Origin: Bryobacterales bacterium
GTDB lineage: Bacteria; Acidobacteriota; Terriglobia; Bryobacterales; Bryobacteraceae
Reading direction: 5' to 3'
Length of the DNA stretch: 34,765 nt
Assembly: GCA_003167275.1 (NCBI GenBank)
Contig: PMTT01000744.1
Coordinates: 5,664 to 40,428 of the forward strand
Shown here: in pieces, positions 1 through 7,607 of the stretch
How positions within the stretch are numbered: the stretch's first letter is position 1
Layout of the letters: every line of letters starts with the position of its first letter
The notes under the pieces: generated by a model
What the model saw: the letters and a program-made list of their open reading frames with translations, nothing else
What the model was told of the DNA's origin: nothing
Database searches by the model: none
Position numbers and translations under genes: made by a program

Positions 1-576
1 CGCCGTGCCGGCGGCACGCTCGATGTCGGTCATGATGAGGGTCGGGTTGGCCGGGGTTTCCAGGTAGACGATCGAGCAGTTCGGGGCCGAGCGAATGGCT
101 TCGTCGATGGCCGCGGCGTCTCCGGAGGGCACCGCGATGCCCCGCACGCCAAACGGCTCCAGGAAGGAGTGGATGAGTCCGGTGGTCCCGCCGTAGAGGG
201 GCGTGGTGTAGACGATGGTGCTGTCGGGCTTGGCGAACGCGAAGAAGGCGGTCATGATGGCGGCCATACCCGAGTTGAAGACCGCGGCATCGGTGGCGCC
301 GGTCTCCAGAGGCACGATCTGGTCTTCCAGGATTTCCGCGTTGGGATGAGAGAAGCGGGAGTAGATCAGGTCCGCGCGTTCGCCGCCGGCCGGTTGGATC
401 TTCCCCGTGGTGATCGCAAACGCGTGCTCCGCCGCTTCGGGGCTGGCAAAAGCGTACGTCGAACTACGAAAGACCGCCGGCCGCGCCGAACCGAACGACA
501 AGCTGGGATCGAACCCCCGCGTGAGCACCGCGGTACGCGGGCGCACCGCGCCATGACCGTTCCCTAGATCCGCCAT
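1..576 (-). CDS. Cys/Met-metabolism PLP-dependent enzyme (partial, C-terminus beyond window)
   Basis: The minus-strand frame from the ATG at 576 stays open to the window edge, giving 192 residues of the N-terminal part of a cystathionine gamma-synthase / methionine gamma-lyase family enzyme. Visible family signatures are YSRFSHPN near residue 73, NSGMAAI around 100, YTTPLYGGTT around 120 and VYLETPANPT around 172. These belong to the fold-type I PLP enzymes; the catalytic lysine would lie further on, outside the window. The start is supported by a GGTGGAGG ribosome site about 5 bases upstream. Members interconvert or cleave cystathionine, homocysteine or methionine in the cytoplasm, and sequence alone does not separate synthase from lyase here. 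The gene follows the hairpin at 646-666, so it may have its own promoter. Confidence 0.87.
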   Translation of the reverse strand, partial: MADLGNGHGAVRPRTAVLTRGFDPSLSFGSARPAVFRSSTYAFASPEAAEHAFAITTGKIQPAGGERADLIYSRFSHPNAEILEDQIVPLETGATDAAVFNSGMAAIMTAFFAFAKPDSTIVYTTPLYGGTTGLIHSFLEPFGVRGIAVPSGDAAAIDEAIRSAPNCSIVYLETPANPTLIMTDIERAAGTA

Positions 577-645
577 AAAGCCTCCACCAATGAGTGTAGC
601 TTAAGAACGGAGTGGGCGCACAACTAGCAGGTGGTGGTTGTGGTT

Positions 646-666
646 GGGCTGGTCGGTGACCTGCCC
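646..666. repeat. Short dispersed hairpin repeat, copy 1
   Basis: GGGCTGGTC and GACCTGCCC flank a GGT loop (8 of 9 pairs). The 20 bases at 651-670 occur identically at 27692-27711. Both copies sit within ten bases of the stop codon of a minus-strand gene. No T-tract follows on the minus strand, so a classical intrinsic terminator is not evident; a dispersed REP-like element is the better reading. Confidence 0.7.
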
Positions 667-670
667 CACG

Positions 671-943
671 TTAGATATACGCCGTCGTCTTGACGCCGGA
701 GATGTCGAAGCGCTTGCGGCAGCGCAGGTTTTTGCACGCTACCTTATCGTCCAAAAGGACCATGTAGCTTTGCCACTTCTGGAACTTGGCGCGGTCGCGC
801 TCGTCGCCGCCCTGGGGAATCCGGTCCTTCTTCTTGCGGACCAGCCATCGCAGGTCGTAGGTTTCGGCCGAGCGACAGAAGGGGCAGTTCAAGGTCGCCG
901 GTTTGGTGGTCGGAGATTCGTTGTAGAACGCTCGCTCATCCAT
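671..943 (-). CDS. Small zinc-ribbon-like hypothetical protein
   Basis: This 90-residue protein starts 15 bases after the citrate synthase stop, so the two are probably co-transcribed. It has two cysteine pairs, C20-x2-C23 and C70-x4-C75, spaced as in a zinc ribbon, with a strongly basic patch (VRKKKDR, residues 35-41) and many charged residues between them. There is no signal peptide or membrane segment, so it should be cytoplasmic. I do not recognise a named family. A role in nucleic-acid or protein binding is only a guess from the metal-site pattern. The ribosome site is a modest GGCGGAA directly before the ATG. A hairpin repeat follows its stop codon by four bases. Confidence 0.75.
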   Translation of the reverse strand: MDERAFYNESPTTKPATLNCPFCRSAETYDLRWLVRKKKDRIPQGGDERDRAKFQKWQSYMVLLDDKVACKNLRCRKRFDISGVKTTAYI

Positions 944-958
944 TTCCGCCTGCTTTCG

Positions 959-2080
959 CTAACGCTGTGCGATCGGAATCCACGTCTGGCCGTCAGGGTT
1001 GCCCTTGTATTCGGCACGCGGGCGGATCAGGCGGTTGTTACGGTATTGCTCCAGAACGTGCGCCGTCCATCCCGACATGCGGCTCACCGCGAAAATCGGA
1101 GTGAAGAGGTCGATCGGAATGCCCAGCGAATAATAAGTGGAAGCCGAATAGAAGTCCACATTCGGATCCAGCCCCTTGATCCCTTTCACCGTCTCTTCCA
1201 TACGCTTCGAGAGCCGGTAGAGTTTCTCCTGGCCGGTGCGCTTCCCCAACTCCTCCGAGAGCACCCGCAGATGCGTGGCGCGAGGGTCTTCGGTCCGGTA
1301 GACGCGATGCCCGAAGCCGGGGATTTTGACCTTCCGCGCCAGGGTATTCTTGACGCGCTCCACGGCTGCGTCCTCGTCGCCCAGGTCCAATAACCACTTG
1401 ATTACGTCCTGGTTGGCGCCGCCGTGCAGCGGCCCTTTCAACGCGCCGATCCCGCTGGTGACCGAAGAGTAGATATCCGAAAGCGTCGCCGCAGTCACGC
1501 GCGCGGCGAAGGTGGACGCGTTCAGCTCATGATCGGCGTGGAGCACCATGGCCACATCGAAGGCGCGCTCCATCACGTCGTCGGGACGATTACCAGTCAG
1601 CGTGTAGAGGAAATTCGCGGAAAATCCGAGATTCGGGTCGCCCGGGATGATCTCCTTGCCCTTGCGCAACCGGTCGAAACCGCTCGCGATATCGGCGGTA
1701 CGTGCCATCAGCCGCACGGCCTTACGATGGTTGGCCTCGGCGGACATGTCCTGCGCCTCGGAATCGTACAGGCTGAGCATGGAAACGGCGGTACGCAGCA
1801 CGTCCATGGGGTTGCCGTTCGAGACGCCCTTGAGGAAGTCGATCACCCCGGCCGGCAGTCCGCGCTCCGCCACCAGGTCCTTCTTAAGCTGGTCGAGTTG
1901 CGCCGCGGTGGGCAGCCACCCGTTCCAGAGCAGGAAAATCACTTCCTCGAAGCTGGCGTTGTCGGCCAGCGTGTGGATATTGAAGCCGCGGTAGCTGAGG
2001 ATGCCCTGATATCCGTCGATGTAACAAATCTCGGATTCGCCCGCGATCACACCTTCCAGACCTGCTATTGACGTTCCCAT
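959..2080 (-). CDS. gltA: Citrate synthase
   Basis: The 373-residue product condenses acetyl-CoA and oxaloacetate to citrate at the entry to the TCA cycle. It carries the citrate synthase signature GFGHRVYRTEDPRA at 255-268, with likely catalytic His219 (GPLHGGAN), His258 and Asp309 (NVDFYS), and a C-terminal arginine-rich region RNNRLIRPRAEY. Its length matches the short type (about 370-390 residues) that also includes 2-methylcitrate synthases, so some methylcitrate activity cannot be excluded; no prpB or prpD genes are nearby. The ATG at 2080 has a GGAG ribosome site. The leader contains three tandem 9-base repeats (2084-2110) and a TACAAT-like -10 element at 2112-2117. Confidence 0.95.
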   Translation of the reverse strand: MGTSIAGLEGVIAGESEICYIDGYQGILSYRGFNIHTLADNASFEEVIFLLWNGWLPTAAQLDQLKKDLVAERGLPAGVIDFLKGVSNGNPMDVLRTAVSMLSLYDSEAQDMSAEANHRKAVRLMARTADIASGFDRLRKGKEIIPGDPNLGFSANFLYTLTGNRPDDVMERAFDVAMVLHADHELNASTFAARVTAATLSDIYSSVTSGIGALKGPLHGGANQDVIKWLLDLGDEDAAVERVKNTLARKVKIPGFGHRVYRTEDPRATHLRVLSEELGKRTGQEKLYRLSKRMEETVKGIKGLDPNVDFYSASTYYSLGIPIDLFTPIFAVSRMSGWTAHVLEQYRNNRLIRPRAEYKGNPDGQTWIPIAQR

Positions 2081-2083
2081 TTT

Positions 2084-2117
2084 CGCTCCGTCCGCTTTGT
2101 CCGCTTTGTCTATTGTA
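2084..2117 (-). promoter_or_regulatory. gltA leader: three 9-bp tandem repeats plus possible -10 box
   Basis: Read on the minus strand, TACAAT (2112-2117) is followed by GACAAAGCG twice and then GACGGAGCG, ending three bases before the citrate synthase ATG. No good -35 is seen 16-18 bases upstream of the TACAAT. The last repeat supplies the ribosome-binding GGAG. The tandem repeats could be slippage-prone or bind a regulator; both ideas are inference. Confidence 0.4.
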
Positions 2118-2141
2118 ATCGCAAGTCGCAGGCCGCCACGG

Positions 2142-2582
2142 TCAGCGTGGAGCCGGGCACCCGGGCAGGGGGGAAAACCCGATCGTCAAATCGTCCCGCG
2201 CCACCCAAAGTTTTTCCATTTGGTTCTTGCCGAAATCCACCGTCAGGATCACGCCGTTCCCACAGGAGCGGCTCTTGGAGATATGAAAGTCGCTCACGTC
2301 GCGGTGATCGCCTTGCGGACCCCAATCCCGCAAGAAGGTGTCGTAGGTGTACCCCTTGCGGTCGGATTCCGTGCGAACCCACAAAACGTAGGCCGCCTGG
2401 TAGTCCTTGTGCTCCAGCAGGTCGAAGAATCGTTTGACCTGCTGCTCCTGACGATAGTTGTGAAAGATGAAAAAGGCGGTTCCGCCGATTACCAGCAGAG
2501 CCACCAGAGAGATCACCAAAGACTTGATGATCTTGAGGCGCCGCTCGTCGCCCTCGCCGTAGTGATCGAGATAGCCGGACAT
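2142..2582 (-). CDS. Membrane-anchored hypothetical protein
   Basis: A 146-residue protein with a charged cytoplasmic start (about residues 1-20, ERRLK), one membrane segment at about 21-43 (SLVISLVALLVIGGTAFFIF) and an extracytoplasmic domain. The soluble part opens with a helix QVKRFFDLLEHKDYQAAYVLW and later has a strand-rich section with a single cysteine. This resembles small anchored NTF2/DUF4864-like proteins seen in acidobacteria, but I cannot place it in a named family with confidence. It lies 19 bases after the OmpH/Skp stop on the same strand, so it probably belongs to the groES-skp transcription unit and may act at the cell envelope. The ribosome site is weak (GGGG). Confidence 0.72.
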   Translation of the reverse strand: MSGYLDHYGEGDERRLKIIKSLVISLVALLVIGGTAFFIFHNYRQEQQVKRFFDLLEHKDYQAAYVLWVRTESDRKGYTYDTFLRDWGPQGDHRDVSDFHISKSRSCGNGVILTVDFGKNQMEKLWVARDDLTIGFSPLPGCPAPR

Positions 2583-2601
2583 CTACACCCCGACTTCCAG
2601 A

Positions 2602-3144
2602 TTACTTCGCCGCGGGGGCTGCTGTCACGGGGTAGGCCTTATCGTAGGCAGCAATGGCGTCGTTGGTGAGGTCCAGCACCGGCTTGAAATAGAGGGTGGT
2701 GGACGTGTCAACGATCAGGTCAAGGCCCTTTTCCTCCGCCAGCTTCTTGATGATCTCCGTCATTTTCTGGGAACTCTTTTGGAGAACTTCGTTGCGGTAG
2801 GCTTGGGAATCGGCATTCAGGTCGTCCGTCTTGTACTTCAAGGTCCGCTGCTTGTTCTGGCCCAACGCGGTCATGTCGGCGACCTGCTGATCGCTCAGCT
2901 TCCCGTTGCTGCCTTGCAACTGCTTGGCCAAGTCGGCGATTTCCTTATCGAGGCGGTCGATTTCATCCTGGCGAGGCTTGAAAGTGGCCTGCATCTGGGC
3001 GTCGGCCTTCTTGATTTCGGCCGAGTCGAACACGGCGCGCTGCAAGTTGACCACCGCTACCTTTGTCTGGGCGGGCAAAACCTGACTGATAGCGAAGAGC
3101 GTGGCGCAGACCATAAGCGGCCTGAGGCCCATCCGTAAAAGCAT
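2602..3144 (-). CDS. OmpH/Skp-family periplasmic chaperone
   Basis: The product is 180 residues if started at the ATG at 3144, chosen because AGGAG lies eight bases upstream and a signal peptide follows directly (hydrophobic core to about residue 24, VLPAQ cleavage region). The mature protein opens with KVAVVNLQRAVFDS, the typical OmpH first strand. A long charged, coiled-coil helical hairpin follows (about residues 45-125, with repeated K/E/D/Q), and the C-terminal strand reads LDLIVDTSTTLYF. Family members form jellyfish-shaped trimers that hold unfolded outer-membrane proteins in the periplasm. It sits 45 bases after groES. The longer reading frame from 3186 would bury the signal peptide and has no ribosome site. 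Confidence 0.88.
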   Translation of the reverse strand: MLLRMGLRPLMVCATLFAISQVLPAQTKVAVVNLQRAVFDSAEIKKADAQMQATFKPRQDEIDRLDKEIADLAKQLQGSNGKLSDQQVADMTALGQNKQRTLKYKTDDLNADSQAYRNEVLQKSSQKMTEIIKKLAEEKGLDLIVDTSTTLYFKPVLDLTNDAIAAYDKAYPVTAAPAAK

Positions 3145-3189
3145 GAAACAACTCCTGAATTGGTGTGTGTACGTCCAGGTTAGCACAGG

Positions 3190-3477
3190 CTATTCCAGGA
3201 CGCCGAGGATCTCGTCTTCCTTTAAGATCAGGAACTCGTCGCCATCGATTTTGATTTCGGAGCCCGAGTACTTGCCGAACAGAATGCGGTCTCCGGGCTT
3301 GACTTCGGGCGCGACCCGTTCGCCGGACTCCATGAGTTTGCCGCTGCCAACGGCCTTGACCAAAGCCTGTTGCGGTTTCTCCTTCGCGCTGTCGGGAATA
3401 ATGATTCCGCCTTGGCGCTGTTCGCCTTCTTCCAGGCGCTTTACGAGAACTCGATCGTGTAGGGGACGTAGATCCAT
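3190..3477 (-). CDS. groES: Co-chaperonin GroES
   Basis: This 95-residue protein has the full GroES pattern: the N-terminal strand [15 protein letters not shown], the mobile GroEL-binding loop around residues 16-33 ([18 protein letters not shown]) and the C-terminal [27 protein letters not shown]. It caps the GroEL ring in the cytoplasm. No groEL lies beside it in this window, so it is either separated from groEL or an additional copy. The ATG at 3477 follows the stop of the upstream gene by only eight bases and lacks a strong ribosome site, which suggests translational coupling or a leader not recognised here. No CIRCE heat-shock palindrome is visible upstream. Confidence 0.95.
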   Translation of the reverse strand: MDLRPLHDRVLVKRLEEGEQRQGGIIIPDSAKEKPQQALVKAVGSGKLMESGERVAPEVKPGDRILFGKYSGSEIKIDGDEFLILKEDEILGVLE

Positions 3478-3485
3478 GTCTGTAA

Positions 3486-4160
3486 TTATACAATCACGGC
3501 GGCGGGGCTGGCCGTGAAGAAAACGCTCGTGCTTTGGTTGTGTCCTAAAGTTGCGGCGGCGGAACGGGGCACGGAAACGGGGGCCACGGCCAGGGGTTGA
3601 GGGGGGAACTGCGCGGGCTGTGGCGGAACGAACCCAATTGCAGGGCTTGGGGGTTTGGTTTCTTGGGGTTGCGGAGCGGCGGCAGGCTCTGGGCCGGGCT
3701 GAGGGGCGCGGGCGGATTGGAGTTGCTGGATCTCGCGGAGGGCGCTCTTGTAGGAACGCTCGGTGGCGTTGATACGGCGCTGGAGTCGTTCGAAGGTATG
3801 GTCGGCGAAGGAGAAAGCGTGGCCGAGAGGGGTTTCCTTGTCGGGATGGAAGAAGCCTTCGATCTTGAATCCCCAGATTTGGGCGTCGGCGGTGGCGAGA
3901 CGGCGAAGTTGCCAGTCGTCGCGGATGAGGATGTCGACGAAGAAGCGTTCCTCGGGCGTGGCGGGCTGAAAGCGGTCGAAGTATTCGGCGGTGAGGGCTT
4001 CGAGGTCCTCGGGTTTTTCGCCCTGGATGATTTGGGATTGGGAGTGGATGCCGGATTTCAGGGCATTGCGAGAAGCGGTGGCCTTGCCGGTGGCAGAGCG
4101 CGGGCCAGTGGATTTCTGGGCGTTGAGGCGGTTGGCCTCGATTTGATGGATGGTAGCCAT
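3486..4160 (-). CDS. Unknown protein with [17 protein letters not shown] N-terminal motif
   Basis: A 224-residue protein beginning with [18 protein letters not shown] and then [11 protein letters not shown]. This motif opens a family repeatedly found in acidobacteria and some planctomycetes, whose function I do not know. The middle (about residues 55-145) is charged and probably helical, including [21 protein letters not shown] and [13 protein letters not shown]. The last 75 residues are low-complexity and rich in proline, alanine and glutamine. It has no signal peptide or membrane segment. It ends eight bases before groES on the same strand. Just upstream is a small inverted repeat (GGAACG, six-base loop, CGTTCC), and no clear ribosome site is seen at the ATG. 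Confidence 0.72.
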   Translation of the reverse strand: MATIHQIEANRLNAQKSTGPRSATGKATASRNALKSGIHSQSQIIQGEKPEDLEALTAEYFDRFQPATPEERFFVDILIRDDWQLRRLATADAQIWGFKIEGFFHPDKETPLGHAFSFADHTFERLQRRINATERSYKSALREIQQLQSARAPQPGPEPAAAPQPQETKPPSPAIGFVPPQPAQFPPQPLAVAPVSVPRSAAATLGHNQSTSVFFTASPAAVIV

Positions 4161-4589
4161 GATTCTTGAGGGAACGGAGAAGCGTTCCTACCCACCAGAG
4201 TAAAGGGCGAGGGTTGGGGAGTTGGGGCGGTTTCGCTGTAAGATATTGAAAAGAAATAGACGAATTATTTTGAAAATCAGTGACCGGGTTAGCGGCCAAA
4301 GGGAAAAGATCGAGCCAGGCCAACGTTCTGCTGGACGCGGAGACGCGAAGACGCGGAGGAAAACGCGGAGAGAAGAAAAAGACAAGAAAGAGAGAACACA
4401 AGAAAGAGAAAAACGGAGGAAGCGGAGAGCACGAAACGTTGTTGCTGGGCGGTGCGAGCCGCGAGACAGGCGTAGATTGGCCAGTAAACGATTGAAATCC
4501 ATATTGAGATTTTCAGATCTAAACATATCCCATAGATGTATACTGTACTGAACCGGGGAGTTCAAAATGGAAATCCCGGTTGAGGTTTT
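4161..4589. other. Divergent intergenic gap with purine-rich 'ACGCGGAG' repeat
   Basis: This 429-base gap separates divergent genes. At 4333-4347 it carries GGACGCGGAGACGCG and at 4360-4374 AAAACGCGGAGAGAA, both found identically in the large hairpin at 32661-32820. Here only one arm is present, followed by about 60 bases of almost pure A/G. The last 100 bases are AT-rich, and TATACT at 4539-4544 could be the -10 box of the metalloprotease, though no matching -35 is convincing. The open frames through the A/G stretch look like artefacts of composition. Confidence 0.6.
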
Positions 4590-5489
4590 ATGTCCGCCTT
4601 CGAAACCAAATCTCCACCGAAGCGAATCTCGCTCACCACGGTCTACCTTCGTCCCAACCAGACGCTGGATCTGTTCGTCCGGGGCTGGGTCAGCGGCCTG
4701 TCCGTGGGCTCGACCGACGACAACGCGGTGACCGTCTCCAAGCCTTTGGCCCCGGATGGTTCGTGCACCATCAAGGGAGTAAGCCCGAATCAGTTGCAGG
4801 TTCCCCGTATCGAGCTAGTGATGCAAGGGCAGGGGGTTTGGGATTACTTCGAAGTTTCGGTTTCTGCCGGCACTCTGCCGGCGGGGTGGGGCCAACAGCA
4901 TAACTACATCGATCCCGGCCACCATACGGTGCGAGTGACCGCGTATTGGGCGAAGAGCGCAACCCCCAATACTTTCGCCCGATCGGTGGACGTGGCGCGG
5001 TTGATTCTGGAAAATCATGGAATGAAATTGTCCGTCAAGCCGGGACCTCTTCCGGACCCCTCGCACCAGTTGCCATTCAATGGCGAGGTGAGCAGCGGCT
5101 CGGACATCATCGAGCTGCGGAAGCAGGTGGATACCTTGAACCCCGAGTCCGACCGTCAGGTGGTGATCGTCGCACCCTGCGCCAGCCATTTGGCCGGGGC
5201 GGGCGACGATCAGGGTACACCTTATGGGTGGACTTTTCACGGAGACTATGCGGGCGGTACCTGGTCCGACGACTACATTGTGATCAATTCGAGCAATTGG
5301 TCGCCCACGGGAGTCACTTTGCTGCATGAGATCGGGCACGCGGCCGGACTGGGGCACACGTATGGCGGCGTCAATGCCGCGGTGGCCAACTTCATGAACG
5401 AGCCTCTGTATCAGGTCTTCAAGTCGCCGGGGACGGACATGCTCATCAGCCAGGTGCAAGCACTCGCCGGGGCCCTGTTTGCGCGTTAG
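4590..5489 (+). CDS. Metzincin-like zinc metalloprotease
   Basis: A 299-residue protein whose C-terminal third holds the extended zinc site HEIGHAAGLGH (His246, Glu247, His250, His256), the HExxHxxGxxH signature of metzincins, followed by a candidate Met-turn at Met269 (NFMNEP). This predicts a zinc peptidase with three histidine ligands and Glu247 as general base. The N-terminal half (about 1-130) looks beta-rich and may be a binding or pro-domain. No signal peptide or membrane helix is visible (start MSAFETKSPPKRIS), which is unusual because most bacterial metzincins are secreted. The ATG has GAGG five bases upstream. The matrixin, snapalysin and pappalysin subfamilies cannot be separated by eye. 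No protease inhibitor gene is adjacent. Confidence 0.82.
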   Translation: MSAFETKSPPKRISLTTVYLRPNQTLDLFVRGWVSGLSVGSTDDNAVTVSKPLAPDGSCTIKGVSPNQLQVPRIELVMQGQGVWDYFEVSVSAGTLPAGWGQQHNYIDPGHHTVRVTAYWAKSATPNTFARSVDVARLILENHGMKLSVKPGPLPDPSHQLPFNGEVSSGSDIIELRKQVDTLNPESDRQVVIVAPCASHLAGAGDDQGTPYGWTFHGDYAGGTWSDDYIVINSSNWSPTGVTLLHEIGHAAGLGHTYGGVNAAVANFMNEPLYQVFKSPGTDMLISQVQALAGALFAR

Positions 5490-6015
5490 CGTTCTTGCGC
5501 GGCCGGAAGATCCGAATCCGGCTACGCAACGCCGAATAGCAGGGCCGTGTAATCCTTCGAGGCAAGCGTGTTCTCGATAGTTGGCCGCACCATACTGGTG
5601 CGCGTCCGACGCCACCCACTTCACCAGTTTTGCCGCCAACAGACAGCGGCATAAGGAAGTCCTGCCAGTGTAGCCAATCCGCCGATCCACCCGAAGCGTT
5701 GTCAGTTCCTGTCCGTTCCTCCAAGCAAGCCGACCGGGGGGTCGGCTGCGGACCAGGGGGTCCGCCCCACCAAAATCGTCGCAAGACTGGACAAGAGGCG
5801 GGGTTTCCTTCCATCGGGCGATGGCGTACCCGCCGGCCCACTTTCCGATATCGCCCGATTTCTGCCGTTACCGGAAAATGCAGGTTAGGCGAGGCCCCCC
5901 GTCACCTCTCGACCCCCAATGCCGGTTTCCACTGGAGTTGTTTCCGAGTGGCGCGATCCGGGCGCTACGACCCCGCCCGATCCACGGGCCGGCGCCACAG
6001 CCCACTGGAGGAGCG
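5490..6015. other. Intergenic gap with tandem hairpins, no supported gene
   Basis: Between the metalloprotease stop and the TetR operator I see no convincing gene. The frames crossing it on both strands have no start context and read as Arg/Pro/Gly-rich noise. The one clear structure is the pair of abutting perfect hairpins at 5728-5765. The remainder may be decayed coding sequence, but no family is recognisable. Confidence 0.5.
5728..5765. repeat. Two abutting perfect hairpins
   Basis: AGCCGACC-GGGG-GGTCGGCT (5728-5747) is directly followed by GCGGACC-AGGG-GGTCCGC (5748-5765). Both stems are perfect (8 and 7 pairs) and both loops are four purines. No T-tract follows, so a plain terminator is unlikely. 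The paired layout resembles a short dispersed extragenic repeat. Confidence 0.7.
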
Positions 6016-6017
6016 AT

Positions 6018-6066
6018 GTTCGTTACGAACTATGTTCTTGACGAACTGTGTTCGTCAGGCTATTCT
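6018..6066 (+). promoter_or_regulatory. TetR promoter with overlapping palindromic operators
   Basis: A perfect palindrome GTTCGTTACGAAC (6018-6030) is followed 16 bases on by a near-perfect copy GTTCTTGACGAAC (6034-6046) and a half-site GTTCGT (6050-6055). TTGACG (6038-6043) and TATTCT (6061-6066), 17 bases apart, form a strong promoter, and its -35 lies inside the second palindrome. Binding of the downstream TetR protein here would block its own promoter. Confidence 0.72.
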
Positions 6067-6072
6067 ATCAGC

Positions 6073-6810
6073 ATGAGTGAAGAGGCACCGCGCAACATCG
6101 TCAGCCGCCGGAACCGTCCCGCCAAGGCTCCGCTGAGCCGCGATGCGATCGTTTGGACGGCTCTTCACATTCTGGAGGAAGACGGCTTGTCCGGATTGAG
6201 CCTGCGCCGGGTTGCGACCGCTTTGGACACGGGGGCTGCTTCGCTTTATGTCTATGTGGCGAATCTTGACGAATTGCATTCGCTGATGCTCGATCAGGCG
6301 CTCGGAAAGGTCAAGCTGCCTAAGCCGGGCAGATCGCCTTGGCAGGGCCGGCTCAAGGCCCTCCTTCTCTCGTATTTCCATGTTCTCTACGAGCGTCAGG
6401 GTTTGGCTCAACTCGCCATGTCGACGATCGCCTCTGGCCCCAACACACTACGCATTTGGGAGATGCTGCTTGGTCTCCTCAAGGAGGGAGGCGTCGAGGA
6501 CGTCAAAGCAGCGTGGGGTGTGGACCTTCTGACTCTATACGTCACGGCCATTGCCGCGGAGCAAGGCCTGCAGCGCGAGAGCGGTGAGGGGATGCGACGG
6601 GTGGAGAACGCGCTCTCCGCTGTCTCCGCGGGAGAATTTCCGCTGGTGTTCACCTCTAAGGAGGCGTTGCTCTGCGGCGAAGGCAAGAGACGCAGCGAGT
6701 GGGCACTGGATGTCATCCTCGGCGGCATCGCCGGCGGTCAGAATCCACTTAGGACGCCTCGCGGCCCGTCCTACAACAGCAGAGAGCGCCGCGGTCAGCG
6801 CAAGAAATAG
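6073..6810 (+). CDS. TetR-family transcriptional repressor
   Basis: A 245-residue regulator. The N-terminal helix-turn-helix lies at about residues 20-70 (LSRDAIVWTALHILEEDGLSGLSLRRVATALDTGAASLYVYV), with the family pattern of a Ser/Leu-rich recognition region and a tyrosine-bearing recognition helix. The C-terminal half is the helical ligand-binding and dimer domain, of the TetR_C tetracycline-repressor type. The ATG at 6073 is chosen because the -10 box ends six bases upstream, so the transcript should begin at or next to the ATG and be leaderless; there is no ribosome site. The frame is open further upstream, but that part contains the operator. The ligand is unknown. The methyltransferase 68 bases downstream may be its target. 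Confidence 0.88.
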   Translation: MSEEAPRNIVSRRNRPAKAPLSRDAIVWTALHILEEDGLSGLSLRRVATALDTGAASLYVYVANLDELHSLMLDQALGKVKLPKPGRSPWQGRLKALLLSYFHVLYERQGLAQLAMSTIASGPNTLRIWEMLLGLLKEGGVEDVKAAWGVDLLTLYVTAIAAEQGLQRESGEGMRRVENALSAVSAGEFPLVFTSKEALLCGEGKRRSEWALDVILGGIAGGQNPLRTPRGPSYNSRERRGQRKK

Positions 6811-6878
6811 CGATGCCGGCTCGGCGTGCGGCACCAAGTCCTTTATAGTCTCGTGGTTTTACACAAACGGAGAATCCT

Positions 6879-7520
6879 ATGCCGGAAGACAGAGAACTGC
6901 CCATGCAAAACGAACTATCAGCCTTGTCTGGCTTTACGAAGATTTACGCAGAAACCAATCCGCCGTGGGATATCGGCAAGCCGCAGCCTCCTTTCGTGGC
7001 GGTCGCCGACCAGGTGGTCAGTCCCGTACTCGACGCCGGATGTGGCACGGGCGGGACGTCGATTTTCTTCGCGGCCCGCGGCGAACAAGTCACGGGCATC
7101 GATTTTGTGGAAGAAGCAATCCGACGCGCTCGGGCCAGAGCCCACGAGCACGGTCTGGCCGTGGAGTTCCTGGTTAAAGACGCCATGACGCTGCGCGATT
7201 GGGACAAGAGCTTCGCCAGCGTGATCGACAGCGGGCTGTTTCATGTCTACGCGGGCGACGAACGCAAACGCTATGTCCAAGGGCTCGCGCGCGTTCTTAG
7301 GCGGGGCGGGCGGCTCTTCCTGTATAGCTTCAACGATGACCCGGCGTGGCCAGGCGGTGGCGTGTCCCGGCAGGAGTTGTGCGACGCCTTCTCCGAGGGT
7401 TGGGAGGTTGAATCGCTGGAGTTGGCCGGGGGCGAGGTGAATCCGGCATTTGAGGCAGAGTTTTCGGGAATGCTCACAAACAAGAAAATGTGGTTCGCGA
7501 TCATCCGCCGGAAGGAGTGA
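6879..7520 (+). CDS. Class I SAM-dependent methyltransferase
   Basis: A 213-residue cytoplasmic methyltransferase. Motif I, which binds S-adenosylmethionine, reads LDAGCGTGGTSIF at 51-63; the acidic motif II residue is in GIDFVEEAI, and FASVIDSGLFHV is the post-II strand. The N-terminal NPPWDIGKPQPPFV resembles the thiopurine/tellurite-type methyltransferase group, whose members methylate small molecules. The substrate cannot be told. The ATG at 6879 has GGAGA six bases upstream; a second ATG nine codons in is possible. It follows the TetR gene on the same strand and may share its transcript, which would suggest detoxification induced by the TetR ligand. Confidence 0.88.
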   Translation: MPEDRELPMQNELSALSGFTKIYAETNPPWDIGKPQPPFVAVADQVVSPVLDAGCGTGGTSIFFAARGEQVTGIDFVEEAIRRARARAHEHGLAVEFLVKDAMTLRDWDKSFASVIDSGLFHVYAGDERKRYVQGLARVLRRGGRLFLYSFNDDPAWPGGGVSRQELCDAFSEGWEVESLELAGGEVNPAFEAEFSGMLTNKKMWFAIIRRKE

Positions 7521-7607
7521 GTTACACGATGACGCCGGAGAATGATTGTTGGTAGTTTAGCGCATTCCCGCTTCCATACGTGCCGCGCCGGGTGTAGGAT
7601 CGGGACG

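Noticed and set aside
4222-4551. Plus-strand frame through the A/G-rich stretch
   Set aside because: Its product is a run of Arg/Lys/Glu caused by the purine-rich repeat; no start signal.
5446-5841. Minus-strand 131-residue frame in the gap before tetR
   Set aside because: Contains the tandem-hairpin repeat and overlaps the metalloprotease end; no ribosome site or recognisable domain.
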